NCBI RefSeq assembly: GCF_000725625.1
Contig: NZ_JOHS01000014.1
Coordinates: forward strand, 62,001 to 126,000
DNA length: 64,000 nucleotides
Direction of reading: 5' to 3'
Source: Streptomyces sp. NRRL F-6676
GTDB taxonomy: Bacteria > Actinomycetota > Actinomycetes > Streptomycetales > Streptomycetaceae
Part shown: positions 16,822 through 25,234 of the stretch, one piece after another
How positions within the stretch are numbered: position 1 is the first letter of the stretch
How the letters are laid out: every line of letters begins with the position of its first letter
The notes under the pieces: generated by a model
What the model was told of the DNA's origin: nothing
The model's database searches: none
What the model saw: the letters and a program-made list of their open reading frames with translations, nothing else
Made by a program: the position numbers and the translations under genes

Positions 16822-17730
16822 ATGGACGCGATGAACGACGACGACCTCACGGCGCTCGGCGCCCGCATCGACCGTACGAACGAGCTGCTTCAGCGCATGC
16901 TCGCCGAGGTGGCGAAGACGCCCTCGACCCACGCGATCTTCGTCGACGCCGGCTACCTCTACGCGGCGGCGGGGCGACTGGTCGCCGGCACCGAGGACCG
17001 GCGGTCGTTCGACGTCGACGCCGAGGGACTGATCGAGGCGCTCATCGACAAGGCCCGCACGATCTTCGCCGACAGCCGGCTGCTCCGCGTCTACTGGTAC
17101 GACGGAGCCCGGCGCCGCATCCACACCGCCGAGCAGCAGTCCATCGCCGAGCTGCCCGACGTGAAGGTCAGGCTGGGCAACCTCAACGCCAACAACCAGC
17201 AGAAGGGCGTCGACTCCCTCATCAGATCCGACCTGGAGTCCCTCGCCCGGCACCGCGCCATCAGCGACGCGGCACTGCTCGGCGGCGACGAGGACCTGGT
17301 CTCGGCGGTCGAGGCCGCGCAGGGCTACGGCGCCCGGGTCCATCTGTGGGGTATCGAGGCACCGGAGGGCCGCAACCAGGCCGAGCCCCTGCTCTGGGAG
17401 GTCGACAGTCAGCGCACGCTCGACCTGGACTTCTTCAAGCCGTACGTGTCCCGGCGGACCGCGGCGACGTACGAGGCGTCGCCCGCGGTCCGGCCCACGC
17501 GGGAGGACGTGCGGTTCGTGGGGGCGCAGATCGCGGCGAAGTGGCTGGCGGCGCGGGGCCGCGACTCACTGCGGGAGCTGCTGCCCGGCCACCCCTATCT
17601 GCCGGGCTCGGTCGACCAGGACCTGCTGGTGGAGGCGGAGGGGCTGCTCCAGTACTCGCTGCGCGGCCAGGCGGACCTGCGCCGGGCGCTGCGGGAGGGC
17701 TTCTGGGAGCACTTGCAGGCGCAGTACTGA
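16822..17730 (+). CDS. NYN-domain (PIN-like) putative ribonuclease
   Basis: A 302-residue protein. The NYN/PIN-like fold is marked by IFVDAGYLY at about residues 38-46, DSLIRSDL in the middle and LLGGDEDLVSAV near residue 158. The acidic residues in these motifs would coordinate Mg2+ for RNA cleavage. A C-terminal domain of about 90 residues (TREDVRFVGAQIAAKWLA ... LRGQADLRRALREGFW) resembles the LOTUS/OST-like appendage seen in some family members. The start is uncertain among ATG 16822, ATG 16831 and an in-frame upstream ATG at 16747. None has a clear ribosome binding site. Confidence 0.78.
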   Translation: MDAMNDDDLTALGARIDRTNELLQRMLAEVAKTPSTHAIFVDAGYLYAAAGRLVAGTEDRRSFDVDAEGLIEALIDKARTIFADSRLLRVYWYDGARRRIHTAEQQSIAELPDVKVRLGNLNANNQQKGVDSLIRSDLESLARHRAISDAALLGGDEDLVSAVEAAQGYGARVHLWGIEAPEGRNQAEPLLWEVDSQRTLDLDFFKPYVSRRTAATYEASPAVRPTREDVRFVGAQIAAKWLAARGRDSLRELLPGHPYLPGSVDQDLLVEAEGLLQYSLRGQADLRRALREGFWEHLQAQY

Positions 17731-17767
17731 GCCGGGCGCCCCTTTTCCTTCCTCCGGTCTCCCCTCT

Positions 17768-18664
17768 TCAGCTGATCGTGCCGTCCCAGAAGTCGACGAG
17801 CGCGCGGGCGGTTTCCAGGGGGCGGTCGGTGTTGGGGGAGTGGTCGGCGTCGGCGACGATCGTGCGGCGGGCGTCGAGCCGGACGGCCATCTCGTCCAGC
17901 AGCGGGACGGGCCAGGCGTCGTCGTGGTCGCCGGAGACGACGTGCTTGGGCAGCGGGACGGCGGCGAGTTCGGCGACGCGGTCGGGTTCGGTGCACAGTT
18001 GCCGGCCGGTGGCGAGGAGCTGGGCCGGGCTGCCGGCGAGCCAGCGGCGGCGGAGGTCGTCACGGTCGTCGGGTCCGGAGTCGAGGGCGCCGGTGTCCGG
18101 GTGCTCGGGGCCCCTGGGGTGCTCGCGGTCCTCGGGGGTCTCCATCAGCTGGATGGCGTTCCACACCTGGGCCATGTCCATCACCGAGAGCGCGTCGCGC
18201 AGCAGCTTGACGCGCTGCTGCTGGGACGCGGAGATCTGTGCGGGGCCGGAGGACATAAGGGTGAGCGAACGGAACGGGGTCGGGTCGAGCAGGACGGCGG
18301 CGCGGGCGATCTGGCCGCCGAGGGAATGGCCGAGGAGATGGACGGGGCCGGTGGCGCCCAGGGCGGTGGCCTGGGCGAGGACGTCGCGGGCCAACTCGCT
18401 CTGGGCGTACGGGGCTTCGTCGTCCCGGGGGCCGGGGGTGCCGTACTGGCCGCGGCCGTCCACGGCGACGGCGCGGTAGCCGGCGGTGGTGAGGTGGGGA
18501 AGGAGGTCGATGAAGTCCTCCTTGCTGCCGGTGAAGCCGGGGAGGAGGAGGGCGGTGCCGTGGGCGGGGGTGCCGGCGTCGAGGACGGCGAAGGGGCCGC
18601 GAGGAGTGGGGAGGAGGTGGGAGCGGGTACCGGGGGGCGGGACGAAGCTCGACGGACGGCTCAT
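17768..18664 (-). CDS. Alpha/beta hydrolase
   Basis: A 298-residue alpha/beta hydrolase. It shows LLLPGFTGSKEDF (oxyanion region, about residue 38), the nucleophile elbow GHSLGG, a catalytic Asp candidate in SGDHDDAWP and the final His in DADHSPN. There is no signal peptide, so it is cytoplasmic. The ATG at 18664 starts the conserved MSRPSSFVPPPGTR region. Longer in-frame extension runs into the repeat array at 18690-19275 and is rejected. Substrate unknown. Confidence 0.82.
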   Translation of the reverse strand: MSRPSSFVPPPGTRSHLLPTPRGPFAVLDAGTPAHGTALLLPGFTGSKEDFIDLLPHLTTAGYRAVAVDGRGQYGTPGPRDDEAPYAQSELARDVLAQATALGATGPVHLLGHSLGGQIARAAVLLDPTPFRSLTLMSSGPAQISASQQQRVKLLRDALSVMDMAQVWNAIQLMETPEDREHPRGPEHPDTGALDSGPDDRDDLRRRWLAGSPAQLLATGRQLCTEPDRVAELAAVPLPKHVVSGDHDDAWPVPLLDEMAVRLDARRTIVADADHSPNTDRPLETARALVDFWDGTIS

Positions 18665-18689
18665 GCGCCCGAGGCTATCGCCCCTCACC

Positions 18690-19275
18690 CCCGGCCCACC
18701 CCGGCCACCCAGGCGCGCGGGAACCGCGCGACCAACCACAGCCGCACCCGCACCGCTGCCCCCGCTCCGTCCGCGTCCGAGCTGCCCGCGTCCGAGGGCT
18801 CGCCTCCAGCCCTCCGGCCCACCCCGGCCACCCCAGGGGCGCGGGGAACTGCGCGAGCAACCACGACCCCACCCGCACCCGCCAACGCACCGCCGCCCCC
18901 GCTCCGTCCGCGTCCGAGCCGTCCGCGTCCGGGGGCTGGCCTCCAGCCCTCCGGCCCACCCCGGCCAACCCAGGGGCGCGGGGAACTGCGCGAGCAACCA
19001 CGACCCCACCCGCACCCGCCAACGCACCGCCGCCCCCGAGCCGTCCGCGTCCGGGAGCTGGCCTCCAGCCCTCCGGCTCACCCCGGCCACCCCAGGGGCG
19101 CGGGGAACTGCGCGAGCAACCACAGCCGCACCCGCACTCGCCGACGCACCCGTCCGCGTCCGAGCCGTCCGCGTCCGGGGGCTCGCCTCCAGCCCTCCGG
19201 CTCACCCCGGCCACCCCAGGGGCGCGGGGAACTGCGCGAGCAACCACAGCCGCACCCGCACTCGCCGACGTCACG
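18690..19275. repeat. Tandem array of about 5 copies of a 120-138 bp unit
   Basis: The sequence CTCCAGCCCTCCGGC recurs at about 18803, 18941, 19062 and 19187, after a diverged first copy from about 18690. Each unit contains CCCCAGGGGCGCGGGGAACT, then GCGCGAGCAACCAC, then CGTCCGCGTCCGAG words. The array occupies most of the gap between the hydrolase start and the helicase stop. The embedded 20-mer is the dispersed element also present at 3745-3770, 8042-8061 and 23032-23055. Confidence 0.85.
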
Positions 19276-19326
19276 ATCACGCGATCATGAACCGGGCCGA
19301 CTTCTGGCCATGGGTGCCGCGGGGGC

Positions 19327-21765
19327 TCAGCCCTCCGCCGACTCCGTGGACGCCGCCGCCTTCTTCCGCGTACGGCGCGGCTTCACCGGCTCCTCGGCAG
19401 CCTGGGCCGGGATGTCCGGCTCGGCAGCCGCGGCCTTGCGCGTACGCCGACGCGGCTTGGCCCCTGCGGCCTCGGCCTCGGCCTCGGCCTCGGCCGCGAC
19501 CTCGGGCTCGCCCACGTCCGAAGCCGCGACGGCCTTCTTCCGCGTCCGGCGAGGCTTGACCTCGCCGCCCTCCACGGCCGCCACCGCCTTGCGCGTCCGC
19601 CGTGCCTTCGGCGCCTCGGCCGACTCCGTCGCCTCGGCGGTCCCGACGGCCGCCTCCGCGGCCTTACGGGTCCGTCGGCGCGGTTTCTCCGCCGGCTCCG
19701 ACTCCTCCGCGGCCTGCGCGGGAATCACCGCGGCCTCGGCGGTCCCGACCGCCGCTTCCGCCGTCTTCCGCGTCGTCCGCCGACGGGGCTTCGCCTCGAC
19801 GGCCTCCGCCGTGTCCAGTGCCGTCTCCGCGGCCTCCGCCGACGCCGCGGCCTTGCGCGTACGGCGACGGGGCGCGGCCGGAGCCTCGGTGCCCGCCTCC
19901 GGGGCGGCCTCCGCGGCCTCGGCGGTCCCGACCGCCGCTTCCGCAGCCTTCCGCGTCGTCCGCCGGCGCGGCTTCGCCTCGACGGCCTCGGCCGTGTCGA
20001 CCGCCGCCTCGGCCGCCTCGGCCTGCTTCCGCGTCCGCCGACGACGCGGCGCCGTCACGGCATCCGCGTCCGCCGACGGAGCCGTCACCTCGGCCGCCTC
20101 GACAACGACAGGCGCCTCAGCAACGACGGGCGCCTCGACAACCGGCGCCTCGGTGACCTCGGTCACCGCCTCCGGCACCACCGCTTCCGCCGACGCCCCG
20201 GACCGCGTCCGCCGGCGCCGCCGCGGCGCACGCCCGGCGACGGCAGGCTCCGCCCGCTCCGTGCCCTCCGCGCTGCCCGCACCGTCCGCGCTGCCCGCAC
20301 CGTCCGTCGGCGCAACCGTCCGCTGCGCCGCCTCCGCGTCGAGCGGCGCACCACCGCGCGTACGCCGGCGCCGACGCGGCGTCCGCGCCGAGCTCTCGCG
20401 CTCGCGGTCACGCTCCCGCTCCCGCTCCACCGTGTCACGCCCCCCGCGCGCGCCCCGGCCGCCGCGCGCCCCGCGGCCGCCGGTCTCGCCCAGGTCCTCG
20501 ATCTCCTCCGCCGCCAGCCCGGCGCGCGTGCGCTCCGAGCGCGGCAGCACACCCTTCGTGCCCTCGGGGATGGAGAGGTCGGAGAAGAGGTGCGGGGACG
20601 TCGAGTACGTCTCCACCGGGTCGTGGTAGTCCAGACCCAGCGCCTTGTTGATCAGCTGCCAGCGCGGGATGTCGTCCCAGTCGACGAACGTGATCGCCGT
20701 ACCCGACGCGCCCGCGCGGCCCGTACGGCCGGTGCGGTGCAGATACGTCTTCTCGTCCTCGGGGGACTGGTAGTTGATGACGTGCGTGACGCCCTCGACG
20801 TCGATGCCGCGCGCGGCCACGTCCGTGCAGACCAGCACGTCGACCTTGCCGTTGCGGAACGCGCGCAGCGCCTGCTCGCGCGCGCCCTGGCCGAGGTCGC
20901 CGTGGACCGCGCCGGAGGCGAACCCGCGGTGCTGGAGCTGCTCGGCGATGTCGGCGGCCGTCCGCTTGGTCCGGCAGAAGATCATCGCGAGCCTGCGGCC
21001 CTCGGCCTGCAGTATCCGCGCGACCATCTCCGGCTTGTCCATGGAGTGCGCGCGGTAGACGAACTGCTTGATGTTGGCCAGCGTCACGCCCTCGTCGTCC
21101 GGCGCGGCGGCGCGGATGTGCGTGGGCTGCGACATGTACCGGCGGGCCAGGCCGATGACCGCGCCGGGCATGGTCGCGGAGAACAGCATGGTCTGCCGGC
21201 GCTGCGGCAGCATGGCGATGATCTTCTCGACGTCGGGCAGGAAGCCGAGGTCGAGCATCTCGTCGGCCTCGTCGAGGACGAGACACTTGACGTGCTTGAG
21301 GTTCAGCTTCTTCTGGCCGGCCAGGTCGAGCAGCCGCCCGGGCGTGCCGACGACCACGTCGACGCCCTTCTTCAGGGCCTCGACCTGCGGCTCGTAGGCG
21401 CGCCCGCCGTAGATCGCGGTGACGCGCACATTGCGCACCTTGCCGGCGGTCAACAGGTCGTTGGTGACCTGGACGCACAGCTCGCGGGTGGGCACCACGA
21501 CAAGTGCCTGCGGGGTGTCGGTGACGTCCTCGGGGCGGGCGCGGCCCGCTTCGACGTCGGCGGGGACGCTCACGCGCTCCAGGAGCGGGAGCCCGAAGCC
21601 GAGCGTCTTGCCGGTGCCGGTCTTGGCCTGGCCGATGACGTCGGTGCCGGAGAGGGCGACGGGGAGCGTCATCTCCTGGATGGGGAAGGGAGTGATGATG
21701 CCGACGGCCTCCAGGGCCTCGGCCGTCTCGGGAAGGATTCCGAGCTCTCGGAAAGTCGTAGTCAG
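19327..21765 (-). CDS. rhlE: DEAD-box RNA helicase with a long basic repeat tail (RhlE-like)
   Basis: An 812-residue protein. The helicase core spans about residues 1-400: FPIQ Q-motif, Walker A AKTGTGKT, PTREL, TPGR, LDEADEML, SAT, a TDVAARGID motif and HRTGRTGRAG. From about residue 430 the chain is Glu/Arg-rich, then Ala-rich with some 11 PRRRTRK-type basic motifs separated by AEAAVGTAEA-like spacers, probably an RNA-binding disordered tail. No ATG, GTG or TTG fits the conserved N-terminus. CTG 21765 follows AAGAGG by 7 nt and gives (M)TTTFRELGILPE. A TTG at 21960 would add 65 atypical residues. The neighbouring ferritin-like gene matches the mycobacterial rhlE neighbourhood. Confidence 0.88.
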   Translation of the reverse strand: MTTTFRELGILPETAEALEAVGIITPFPIQEMTLPVALSGTDVIGQAKTGTGKTLGFGLPLLERVSVPADVEAGRARPEDVTDTPQALVVVPTRELCVQVTNDLLTAGKVRNVRVTAIYGGRAYEPQVEALKKGVDVVVGTPGRLLDLAGQKKLNLKHVKCLVLDEADEMLDLGFLPDVEKIIAMLPQRRQTMLFSATMPGAVIGLARRYMSQPTHIRAAAPDDEGVTLANIKQFVYRAHSMDKPEMVARILQAEGRRLAMIFCRTKRTAADIAEQLQHRGFASGAVHGDLGQGAREQALRAFRNGKVDVLVCTDVAARGIDVEGVTHVINYQSPEDEKTYLHRTGRTGRAGASGTAITFVDWDDIPRWQLINKALGLDYHDPVETYSTSPHLFSDLSIPEGTKGVLPRSERTRAGLAAEEIEDLGETGGRGARGGRGARGGRDTVERERERDRERESSARTPRRRRRTRGGAPLDAEAAQRTVAPTDGAGSADGAGSAEGTERAEPAVAGRAPRRRRRTRSGASAEAVVPEAVTEVTEAPVVEAPVVAEAPVVVEAAEVTAPSADADAVTAPRRRRTRKQAEAAEAAVDTAEAVEAKPRRRTTRKAAEAAVGTAEAAEAAPEAGTEAPAAPRRRTRKAAASAEAAETALDTAEAVEAKPRRRTTRKTAEAAVGTAEAAVIPAQAAEESEPAEKPRRRTRKAAEAAVGTAEATESAEAPKARRTRKAVAAVEGGEVKPRRTRKKAVAASDVGEPEVAAEAEAEAEAAGAKPRRRTRKAAAAEPDIPAQAAEEPVKPRRTRKKAAASTESAEG

Positions 21766-22178
21766 GGTGCTGCCTCTTCTGTGTGCGCGGCGCGAGGCGA
21801 GCGTGGGGGTCGTGACGTCCGACCGTGCCGGGGACGACGGCCGGCCTTCGAAGGCCGGGCCGGGTGGCACGGGACGGGACCACAGCCGACGCTCTCGGAC
21901 CTGTCCGGCAGGCCCAGCGCTCGTACCGCTGAGGGACCCTCCCGAATGGCGTACATACAATGCCGTACGACCGAGGAGGGCTGTCGGGTCGGAGCCGATC
22001 GGGCCACCGACCGGGCATCCTCATTCGTGCGGCCCGTCGCATACTTGGCGGGCCAATACCACCATACCCCGGATTCCCGCACATGCCAGGGCCGGTTCCG
22101 TGACGTAGTCGTCGTCACACCGACCGACCGGGCTGACCAGGGCTTCCCCCGGGGGGTGAGCGGACTATTGTGCGCTCC
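21766..22178. other. Divergent intergenic region with long helicase leader
   Basis: 413 bp between the helicase (-) and the ferritin-like gene (+). A perfect 18-bp palindrome, CCGGCCTTCGAAGGCCGG, lies at 21841-21858, about 80 nt upstream of the helicase start, inside its probable leader. The segment around 21930-22080 is richer in AT and repeats TACGNNNTGTACG-like words, and is the likely site of the divergent promoters. No gene is supported here. Confidence 0.5.
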
Positions 22179-22937
22179 ATGACGACCTCTGACAACGCCT
22201 CCGACACCGCGGCGCCCACCGCCGAAGGCACTCCCGCGCCGACCGGCATCGCCGCACGCGACTGGGCCGACGCCTCCGCCGACCCCCAGTACCGGGCCGC
22301 GGTGGCGGACCTGCTGGGCGCGCTGGCGTACGGGGAGCTGGCGGCGTTCGAGCGGCTGGCGGAGGACGCCAAGCTGGCGCCCACGCTCTCCGACAAGGCG
22401 GAGCTGGCCAAGATGGCGTCGGCGGAGTTCCACCACTTCGAGCAGTTGCGCGACCGGCTCGGCGAGATCGGCGTGGAGCCGACGGAGGCGATGGAGCCGT
22501 TCGTCGCCGCGCTCGACGGCTTCCACCGGCAGACGGCGCCCTCGGACTGGCTGGAGGGGCTGGTCAAGGCGTACGTCGGCGACTCGATCGCCAGCGACTT
22601 CTACCGAGAGGTCGCGGCGCGGCTCGACACGGACACGCGTGAACTGGTGCTCGCCGTCCTCGACGACACGGGGCACGCGGGCTTCGCCGTGGAGAAGGTG
22701 CGCGCCGCGATCGACGCCGAGCCGCGCGTCGGCGGCCGGCTCGCGCTGTGGGCGCGGCGGCTGATGGGGGAGGCGCTGTCGCAGTCGCAGCGGGTGGTGG
22801 CGGACCGCGACGCACTGTCGACGATGCTGGTGGGCGGCGTCGCGGACGGTTTCGACCTCGCGGAGGTCGGCCGGATGTTCTCCCGCATCACGGAGGCGCA
22901 CACGAAGCGGATGGCCGCGCTGGGCCTGGCCGCCTGA
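22179..22937 (+). CDS. Ferritin-like fold protein
   Basis: A 252-residue all-helical protein. AYGELAAFERLA and ASAEFHHFEQL supply the Glu and His residues expected for a carboxylate-bridged di-iron site, and DDTGHAGFAVEKV forms a later helix. The sequence resembles the ferritin-like proteins near rhlE in mycobacteria and is distantly MiaE-like. Actual metal binding is not proven. The ATG lacks a ribosome binding site. TATTGT (22166-22171) lies 7 nt upstream, so the message may be leaderless. It is divergent from the helicase and followed by two hairpins. Confidence 0.8.
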   Translation: MTTSDNASDTAAPTAEGTPAPTGIAARDWADASADPQYRAAVADLLGALAYGELAAFERLAEDAKLAPTLSDKAELAKMASAEFHHFEQLRDRLGEIGVEPTEAMEPFVAALDGFHRQTAPSDWLEGLVKAYVGDSIASDFYREVAARLDTDTRELVLAVLDDTGHAGFAVEKVRAAIDAEPRVGGRLALWARRLMGEALSQSQRVVADRDALSTMLVGGVADGFDLAEVGRMFSRITEAHTKRMAALGLAA

Positions 22938-22953
22938 CGGCTGCGGCCGCTAC

Positions 22954-22970
22954 AAGGGGCGCTGCCCCTT
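22954..22970. terminator. Hairpin after the ferritin-like gene
   Basis: A perfect 7-bp stem, AAGGGGC / GCCCCTT, with a GCT loop, 17 nt after the stop codon. It is short but placed as expected for a terminator. Confidence 0.55.
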
Positions 22971-23052
22971 GGCCCCCGGGCGCCTGACGGCTCGGGGGCG
23001 CTTGTTGTCCGGCGACTGCGCGGGAGGGGACGTCTCGCGCGGTTCCCCGCGC

Positions 23053-23066
23053 CCCCGAAAACGGGG
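23053..23066. terminator. Hairpin between convergent genes
   Basis: A CCCCG-AAAA-CGGGG stem-loop next to a copy of the dispersed GCGCGGTTCCCCGCGCCCCC element. It lies 21 bp beyond the stop of the minus-strand membrane protein gene and could end transcription from both sides. Confidence 0.55.
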
Positions 23067-23086
23067 CGGCGGGGCCGAGGGAGCGC

Positions 23087-23362
23087 CTATGCCGTCGTCG
23101 CCGAGTGGCCGCGGCGGAACCGCTTCTCGGGACGCAGCAGCAGCGACACGGACGCCGCCGCGACCACCGCCGCCCCCAGCAGGCTCACCAGCGCATGCCC
23201 CGCCCCCACCGCACTGTGCGCGAGGAACGCCCCGAACAACCCCCCGGCCACCCCCGTCGGCAGCACGAGACGGCGCCCGGGAAGCCGGTGCGGCAGGCGA
23301 TAGGCGGCGGCCCAGGCAAGGGCGAAACCGAGCAACGCCGAGCCCAGCGCTTCCAAGATCAT
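23087..23362 (-). CDS. Small three-helix membrane protein
   Basis: A 91-residue protein with three predicted transmembrane helices (about 3-20, 34-52 and 56-75) and a basic C-terminus. The glycine-rich helices with the central GVAGGLFGAFLAH recall small stress-response membrane proteins of the GlsB/YeaQ type, but the similarity is weak. GGAGGG lies 8 nt before the ATG. It is flanked by hairpins at 23053-23066 and 23484-23520, so it is probably transcribed alone. Confidence 0.65.
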   Translation of the reverse strand: MILEALGSALLGFALAWAAAYRLPHRLPGRRLVLPTGVAGGLFGAFLAHSAVGAGHALVSLLGAAVVAAASVSLLLRPEKRFRRGHSATTA

Positions 23363-23483
23363 GGTCGGGTTCCCTCCCGCACGGCCGGGTGCAAATCGGT
23401 CGTAGCCGGTCTACCCCGGGGCCACGGACGACAACCCTCCTCTGTGGCGGAGATGTGTGCCCGCTGTGTGGACGCGCGCATGC

Positions 23484-23520
23484 GGAGGGGCCCGGAACGG
23501 TGTACGTTCCGGGCCCCTCC
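23484..23520. terminator. Strong hairpin terminator for the DUF3107 gene
   Basis: A perfect 16-bp stem, GGAGGGGCCCGGAACG / CGTTCCGGGCCCCTCC, with loop GTGTA, 20 bp after the stop of the DUF3107 gene read on the minus strand. Confidence 0.85.
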
Positions 23521-23539
23521 GCGCGTCCTGCGGCGCGCC

Positions 23540-23767
23540 CTACAGCGCGCTGAACCCCACCCGACGGGCGGTCGGCTCACCGATCTCCACGTACGCCAGG
23601 CGGTCGGCCGGGACGAGGACCTTGCGGCCGTGCTCGTCCACGAGGCTCAGCAGCTGCGACTTCCCGGCCAGTGCCTCGGCCACGGCGCGCTCGACCTCCT
23701 CGGCACTCTGACCGCTCTCCAGAACGATCTCGCGGGGCGCGTGCTGCACGCCGATCTTGACCTCCAC
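23540..23767 (-). CDS. DUF3107 family small protein (TB9.4-like)
   Basis: A 75-residue protein, (M)EVKIGVQHAPREIVLES ... VDEHGRKVLVPADRLAYVEIGE. This is the complete DUF3107 family, whose mycobacterial member TB9.4 also lies beside a TetR gene. It is predicted to be a compact alpha/beta protein and has no catalytic motif. The GTG start has GGAGGG 8 nt upstream. An in-frame extension by 19 codons lacks a ribosome binding site. It is read in the same direction as the upstream TetR gene, 152 bp away. Function unknown. Confidence 0.85.
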   Translation of the reverse strand: MEVKIGVQHAPREIVLESGQSAEEVERAVAEALAGKSQLLSLVDEHGRKVLVPADRLAYVEIGEPTARRVGFSAL

Positions 23768-23918
23768 GGCTATAACCCTCCGACGGTCAGTGAAGTGCGC
23801 GATCTCCCGCGCCGTACCCCGCACACATTAGCCCGGTGAGGGGACGGACACGCTCCGCCGGGCAACGCCAGGAGCGAACAGCGGACGGGAACAAACGCGC
23901 GCGGACGCTCCCGCACCC

Positions 23919-24599
23919 TCAGCGAGACTGCTCGTGCCCCTGCTCGTGACCCTGTTCGTGTCCCTGGTCGCTCCCGTGCAGCGGGAAGCCGGCGATGCCG
24001 CGCCAGGCCAGCGAGGTCAGGAGCTGCACCGCCTGGTCGCGCGGCACGCTGCGGTCGCTGTGCAGCCAGGAGCGGGCCACCACCTGGGCGAGTCCGCCGA
24101 GGCCCGAGGCGAGCAGCATCGACTCGGCCCGGGAGAGCCCGGTGTCCTCGGCGATGACGTCGCAGATCGCCTCGGCGCACTCGTTCGTCACCTTGTCGAC
24201 GCGCTCGCGCACGGCCGGCTCGTTCGTCAGGTCCGACTCGAACACCAGCCGGAAGGCGCCGCCGTCGTCCTCGACGTAGGCGAAGTAGGCGTCCATGGTC
24301 GCCCGGACGCGCTGTTTGTTGTCCGTCGTCGAGGCCAGCGCGTGGCGCACGGACTGGATCAGGGACTCGCAGTGCTGGTCGAGGAGGGCGAGGTAGAGGT
24401 CCAGCTTGCCCGGGAAGTGCTGGTAGAGGACCGGCTTGCTGACGCCGGCGCGCTCGGCGATGTCGTCCATCGCGGCCGAGTGGTAGCCCTGCGCCACGAA
24501 GACTTCCTGGGCGGCGCCCAGCAGCTGGTTCCGTCGGGCACGGCGCGGCAGCCGCGTACCCCGCGGGCGTGCCGCCTCTGTCTGCTCGATGGCTGTCAC
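23919..24599 (-). CDS. TetR family transcriptional regulator
   Basis: A 226-residue regulator. The N-terminal helix-turn-helix spans about residues 20-70 (AAQEVFVAQGYHSAAMDDIAERAGVSKPVLYQHFPGK in outline, with the usual YxHF motif). A helical ligand-binding domain follows. The C-terminus carries a short tandem repeat, QGHE x3. The GTG start at 24599 follows GGGAGG by 4-5 nt. A 14-bp palindrome (24624-24637) lies just upstream and suggests autoregulation. The DUF3107 gene downstream is the likely co-transcribed partner. Ligand and regulon are unknown. Confidence 0.88.
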   Translation of the reverse strand: MTAIEQTEAARPRGTRLPRRARRNQLLGAAQEVFVAQGYHSAAMDDIAERAGVSKPVLYQHFPGKLDLYLALLDQHCESLIQSVRHALASTTDNKQRVRATMDAYFAYVEDDGGAFRLVFESDLTNEPAVRERVDKVTNECAEAICDVIAEDTGLSRAESMLLASGLGGLAQVVARSWLHSDRSVPRDQAVQLLTSLAWRGIAGFPLHGSDQGHEQGHEQGHEQSR

Positions 24600-24623
24600 G
24601 CCGCCTCCCACTTTCGTCCACGT

Positions 24624-24637
24624 GCGGTGTACACCGC
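24624..24637. promoter_or_regulatory. Palindromic operator candidate of the TetR gene
   Basis: The perfect palindrome GCGGTGTACACCGC is centred 31 bp upstream of the TetR start. On the minus strand TACGAT (24645-24650) could be the -10 element, which would place the palindrome at the transcription start, typical of TetR autorepression. Confidence 0.5.
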
Positions 24638-24891
24638 GCCGCCATCGTACTTTTGGGTAACCGCGGTGTGCGCGGTGCGAGCGCAGAATTTCACGGACCG
24701 GACAGCGCCGGGAGCGGCGCGGATCCGCCCGCTACGGGGCGTACGGGGGCGAACCGGCGCCCGGGGGCCGCGCCGGTCCGCGCCCCCGCCCGCGGTCGCC
24801 CGCCCCCGCCTGCGGTCGCCCGCCGGCGGACGCGCCCACGGACGCCGTCGCCCGGCGGCGGTCGTCCGGACGCGCCTTGGGGCATCGCCGC

Positions 24892-25119
24892 TCAGCGGTA
24901 GTCGTCCTCGTCGAGTTCCACGACGCGCGCCTGTTCCGCCAGGTCCGCCTCGTCGGCGCGGTCCGCGTCCTCCCCGCTCGGCACGTCGTCCCGCCGCGGG
25001 GCGACGTCCGCGAGCTGTTCGGCGGCGTCGCCCTCCGGCGCCTCCACATCGATCTCGGTGGTGCCGGTGTCGCCGTCCTCGTCCTCGAAGGTGTCGGGAT
25101 CGGTGGGGTCGACGGTCAT
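24892..25119 (-). CDS. Small acidic protein
   Basis: A 75-residue protein with about one third Asp and Glu (TVDPTDPDTFEDEDGD ... VELDEDDYR) and no Cys or membrane segment. It is probably disordered. AAGGGAG lies 6 nt before the ATG, which supports real translation. It is divergent from the hydrolase at 25235 and upstream of TetR on the same strand. A role as a DNA- or metal-mimicking acidic partner is possible but not shown. Confidence 0.68.
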   Translation of the reverse strand: MTVDPTDPDTFEDEDGDTGTTEIDVEAPEGDAAEQLADVAPRRDDVPSGEDADRADEADLAEQARVVELDEDDYR

Positions 25120-25234
25120 GGGGGGCTCCCTTCCAGTGACCGGAATGCGGCGTGGTCCGTATCCGTCGCCAGGTACCCGAACCTGTGAGGGCGAACACAT
25201 GAGCCCCCGCGTGATCGTCTCGTAACATTGCCGC

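Noticed and set aside
18690..19275. CRISPR array
   Set aside because: Repeats are direct, but the units are 120-138 bp with no short constant repeat plus unique spacer structure, and no cas gene is present.
21766..21960. N-terminal extension of the helicase to TTG 21960
   Set aside because: The 65 extra residues are low-complexity, cover the 18-bp palindrome and have no family similarity. The CTG with AAGAGG fits the conserved N-terminus better.
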